From Collinsella aerofaciens (GTDB lineage: Bacteria > Actinomycetota > Coriobacteriia > Coriobacteriales > Coriobacteriaceae), in contig NZ_CAAKNY010000065.1 of NCBI RefSeq assembly GCF_901212495.1, forward strand, positions 20 to 47,407: a DNA stretch of 47,388 bases. Direction: 5' to 3'. A model generated the notes under the pieces. It saw only the letters and a program-made list of their open reading frames with translations. It did no database searches and had not been told where the DNA came from. The stretch's first letter is position 1. Each line of letters starts with the position of its first letter. The translations under genes and the position numbers were made by a program. Positions 44,371-47,388 of this stretch are shown here, piece by piece.

Positions 44371-44525
44371 CCTGTTCGGTTTTCCCAGCCACCGCACCTT
44401 CGCCCTCAATCCTCTTTCGGGCGAATCTGCGGCGCCTGGGAAACCTAGGAGGGTTATCCGGCATTCCCGGTAATCCGTCTCCGTGGTAGGGAACTAATGG
44501 ACCACGCAAACCATGAGGAGGTAAC
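44371..44525 (+). other. gyrB-gyrA spacer
   Basis: 155 bases without a gene. No strong hairpin-T-tract is seen, so read-through from gyrB is possible. GAGGAGGTAAC before the GTG of gyrA is its ribosome site. Confidence 0.5.
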
Positions 44526-47264
44526 GTGGCAGACGATATCAACAATAACGAGGGTATGGACGAGGCCGGCGACGCCGGCATGCCCGACGATCTGAAGCGC
44601 CTGCTCGCCCGCGCCGAGCAGGGTGAGGACGGCAACCCGGATTCCTATAACCCCGACGCCGAGGACGAAGAAGAGGATGACGACGCCGAGCTCGAGGAGA
44701 GCTTTGGCGAAGTCGACCGTGGTGCCTCGGCCGGCGAGGATATCAACGGCGGCCAGCTCCAGATTTCGGAGTTTGGCCGCGAGATGAAGCAGTCGTTCAT
44801 CGAGTACTCGATGTCGGTCATCACGGCGCGCGCCCTGCCGGACGTGCGCGATGGCTTAAAGCCGGTGCACCGTCGCATCCTGTACGCAATGAACGAGAGC
44901 GGCATCTACCCCAACCGTCCGCACAAGAAGTCGGCCTGGACGGTCGGCGAAGTTATCGGTAAGTACCATCCGCACGGCGACTCCGCGGTCTATGAGGCCA
45001 TGGTCCGCCTGGCACAGTGGTTCTCCATGCGCACGCCGCTCATCGACGGTCACGGCAACTTCGGCAACATCGACGGCGACGGCGCCGCCGCCATGCGTTA
45101 CACCGAGAGCCGCCTGGCAAAGCCCGCCATGGAGCTCCTGCGTGACCTGCAGAAGGATACCGTCGACTGGCAGCCCAACTACGACGAGTCGCTCGCCGAG
45201 CCCCAGGCGCTGCCCGCGCGCTTCCCCAACCTGCTGGTCAACGGCAGCCAGGGCATCGCCGTCGGCATGGCCACCAACATCGCCCCGCACAACCTCACCG
45301 AGGCGATCGAGGCCACGTGCTACCTGATCGACAATCCCGACGCCACCGTCGACGAGCTCATGCAGATCATGCCCGGTCCGGACTTCCCCACCGGTGCCAT
45401 CATCATGGGCAGTGCCGGCATCAAGCAGAGCTACGAGACCGGCCGCGGCTCCATCACCGTGCGCGCCAAGGCTCATGTCGAGTCCACCAAGACCGGCCGT
45501 AGCCGCCTAGTCTTTACCGAGATTCCCTACATGGTCAACAAGGGCACCCTGCAGGAGAAGATCGCCCAGCTCGTCAACGACAAGCGCATCGAGGGCATCT
45601 CGGATATGCGCGATGAGTCCAACCAGAAGGGTATCCGTCTGGTCATCGAACTCAAGAAGGGCGTCATCCCGCAGGTCGTGCTCAACAACCTGTACAAGTA
45701 CACTTCGCTGCAGACGACCTTCGGCGCCAACAACCTGGCGCTTGTCAACGGCGTTCCCAAATGCCTGAGCCTGCGCGAGATGCTGCAGTACTACATCGAC
45801 CACCAGGTCGACGTCGTCACCCGCCGCACCCGCTTTGACCTTAAGAAGGCCCAGGCGCGTGCCCATATCCTCGAGGGCTACCTGATGGCTCTCGACCATA
45901 TCGACGAGGTCATCAGCATCATCCGCTCCTCGCAGACCGACTCCGAGGCCAGCAGGCGCCTGATCGATCGCTTTGGCTTTACGCCCGAGCAGACTACGGC
46001 CATCCTCGAGATGAAGCTGCGCCGCCTGACCGGCCTGGAGCGCGACAAGATTCAGGAAGAGCTGGACGGCTTGCGCCGCGCCATCGCCTACTACGAGGAC
46101 CTGTTGGCGCACGAGGAGAAAATCCTGGGCGTCATCAAGGAAGAGATGCGCGAGATTTCCAAGAAGTTCGGCGACAAGCGCCGTACCGAGATCAGCCATG
46201 TCGAGAAGGACCTGGACGTCGAAGATCTGATTGCCGACGAGGACATGGTCGTGACTATCACCCACACCGGCTACGTCAAGCGCATTCCGGTGGCCGCCTA
46301 TCGCGCCCAAAAGCGCGGCGGCAAGGGCGTGTCGGGCGTCAATCTCAAAGAGGACGACGTTATCGACGAGATGTTTATCGCGTCCACGCACGAGTACGTG
46401 CTGTTCTTCTCGAGCAAGGGTAAAGTCTATCGCCTGAAGGTGCATGAGCTGCCGGTCGGCACGCGCCAGGCGCGCGGCACCGCGATCGTCAACCTGTTGC
46501 CGTTCGAGGAGGGCGAGAAGATCGCGAGCGTCATCAGCTGCCGCGAGTTCCCCGCCGACGAGTACCTGATGTTTGCCACCAAGAGCGGCATGGTCAAGAA
46601 GACCGTGATGAGCGCCTACGACCGTAGCCGCCGCGACGGCCTGATCGCCATCAACCTGAGGGATGACGACGCGCTGCTCGCTGTACGTCGCGTGCGCGAG
46701 GGCGACAAGATCATCATGGCAACCACCGCGGGCAAGGCGATTATGTTCCCCGAGGACCAGGTGCGCGCCACCGGTCGCGATACCAGCGGCGTCCGCGGCA
46801 TTGGTATGAAGGAAGGCATGAGCGTTCTTGGTATGGAGATTACCAACGGTAACGGCGACCTGTTCGTCATTACCGAACGCGGCTACGGCAAACGCACGCC
46901 GGTCTCGGATTACCCGGAGCAGAACCGCGGCGGTCAGGGTGTCTACACCATCCAGATGACCGAGCGCAAGGGCAACCTCGCAGCCATGAAGACGGTGGGC
47001 CCGCAGCATGAGCTGTTCATCGTGACGGAGGGCGCGACGGTCATTCGCGTCAAGACCGACGAGATCAGCCAAACCGGTCGCGCCACCCAGGGCGTCAAGA
47101 TGATGACCGTCGACGATAACGACCGCGTATGCGCCGTAGCCCGCATGACGGCCGCCAAGGAGAAGCCCGAAGGCGAAGGTGCCGAGGCCGCAGCCGACGC
47201 CGAAGAGGCGCCAGTCGACCTAGGCGACGGCAACGACATGCCAGAGGATCTCCTCGACGAATAA
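44526..47264 (+). CDS. gyrA: DNA gyrase subunit A with acidic N-terminal extension
   Basis: 912-residue cleavage-rejoining subunit. Canonical homology begins only at about residue 80 ([21 protein letters not shown]). Residues 1-75 are an acidic, probably disordered extension ([19 protein letters not shown]). Active-site Tyr192 lies in AAMRYTES. The quinolone-resistance region [12 protein letters not shown] keeps Ser153 and has Glu157, a normal susceptible-type pair. The C-terminal beta-pinwheel contains a GyrA-box-like [10 protein letters not shown], and the acidic tail ends PEDLLDE. GTG 44526 has AGGAGG upstream. Internal starts near residue 75 lack a better ribosome site, so the extension is probably real. 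Confidence 0.96.
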   Translation: MADDINNNEGMDEAGDAGMPDDLKRLLARAEQGEDGNPDSYNPDAEDEEEDDDAELEESFGEVDRGASAGEDINGGQLQISEFGREMKQSFIEYSMSVITARALPDVRDGLKPVHRRILYAMNESGIYPNRPHKKSAWTVGEVIGKYHPHGDSAVYEAMVRLAQWFSMRTPLIDGHGNFGNIDGDGAAAMRYTESRLAKPAMELLRDLQKDTVDWQPNYDESLAEPQALPARFPNLLVNGSQGIAVGMATNIAPHNLTEAIEATCYLIDNPDATVDELMQIMPGPDFPTGAIIMGSAGIKQSYETGRGSITVRAKAHVESTKTGRSRLVFTEIPYMVNKGTLQEKIAQLVNDKRIEGISDMRDESNQKGIRLVIELKKGVIPQVVLNNLYKYTSLQTTFGANNLALVNGVPKCLSLREMLQYYIDHQVDVVTRRTRFDLKKAQARAHILEGYLMALDHIDEVISIIRSSQTDSEASRRLIDRFGFTPEQTTAILEMKLRRLTGLERDKIQEELDGLRRAIAYYEDLLAHEEKILGVIKEEMREISKKFGDKRRTEISHVEKDLDVEDLIADEDMVVTITHTGYVKRIPVAAYRAQKRGGKGVSGVNLKEDDVIDEMFIASTHEYVLFFSSKGKVYRLKVHELPVGTRQARGTAIVNLLPFEEGEKIASVISCREFPADEYLMFATKSGMVKKTVMSAYDRSRRDGLIAINLRDDDALLAVRRVREGDKIIMATTAGKAIMFPEDQVRATGRDTSGVRGIGMKEGMSVLGMEITNGNGDLFVITERGYGKRTPVSDYPEQNRGGQGVYTIQMTERKGNLAAMKTVGPQHELFIVTEGATVIRVKTDEISQTGRATQGVKMMTVDDNDRVCAVARMTAAKEKPEGEGAEAAADAEEAPVDLGDGNDMPEDLLDE

Positions 47265-47304
47265 GAAGCCCTAGCCGGTAAAAATCATCAGACCCCATAT
47301 ATCG

Positions 47305-47338
47305 GCGGTCGGCGCACCTGCGCGCCGACCGCTTTTTT
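47305..47338 (+). terminator. gyrA terminator
   Basis: GCGGTCGGCGC (47305-47315) pairs with GCGCCGACCGC (47322-47332) around a six-base loop and is followed by TTTTTT. A strong intrinsic terminator. Confidence 0.93.
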
Positions 47339-47388
47339 GACAACCTTGGACCCCGTGCCCGCCGAGTGGGCGAGATGGGTTAGGTTTG

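Overview
The window is a chromosomal origin region of a high-GC Gram-positive bacterium. I assign it to class Coriobacteriia (Actinomycetota), most likely Collinsella or a close relative. The reasons are the gene order jag-yidC-yidD-rnpA-rpmH / oriC / dnaA-dnaN-recF-dciA-gyrB-gyrA, the parAB-rsmG block with parS sites, an N-terminally and internally extended DnaA, tandem WYL regulators, and frequent GTG starts. This placement comes from recognising families, not from a database search.

Layout, left to right. (1) 1-8,540: tRNA-Lys, an M29 aminopeptidase, purC with a small membrane protein, a two-component system, a Tat/lipoprotein translationally coupled to a TSCPD protein, and purB; all on the minus strand. 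(2) 8,540-11,700: an accessory island holding an AlbA_2/ATPase-type regulator behind a cluster of ATTACATTA repeats, a broken HsdS-like remnant ending on a perfect 21-bp hairpin, and tRNA-Gly(CCC). (3) 11,786-16,340: an IclR regulator divergent from a sugar-acid operon (UxaA-family dehydratase, 2-keto-3-deoxygluconate-type permease, DapA-family lyase). (4) 16,586-20,017: a giant LPXTG surface adhesin with a thioester domain and about six Cna_B/SpaA repeats. (5) 20,083-30,554: a membrane M28-like protein split by a roughly 650-residue disordered insert, two overlapping WYL regulators, a frameshifted DinG exonuclease-helicase, ddl and rlmN. (6) 30,753-35,793: parB, parA, three parS sites, rsmG, khpB/jag, yidC, yidD, rnpA and rpmH, all reading away from the origin. 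(7) 35,794-47,388: the origin, a GHKL-ATPase/Q-rich/winged-helix protein, then dnaA, dnaN, recF, dciA, gyrB and gyrA on the plus strand.

The strand switch at about 35.9 kb is what bidirectional replication predicts. Initiation (DnaA), clamp (DnaN), helicase loading (DciA), gap repair (RecF), supercoiling (GyrAB) and segregation (ParABS) sit together.

The most interesting signal is at the origin. No good TTATCCACA boxes are seen. The origin instead carries repeated TTTTCAACA elements, and the DnaA recognition motif reads GNRNHSTV where GGRDHTTV is usual. This suggests a co-evolved, altered initiator-box code. Directly upstream of dnaA lies an uncharacterised ATPase/DNA-binding protein that may take part in origin control.
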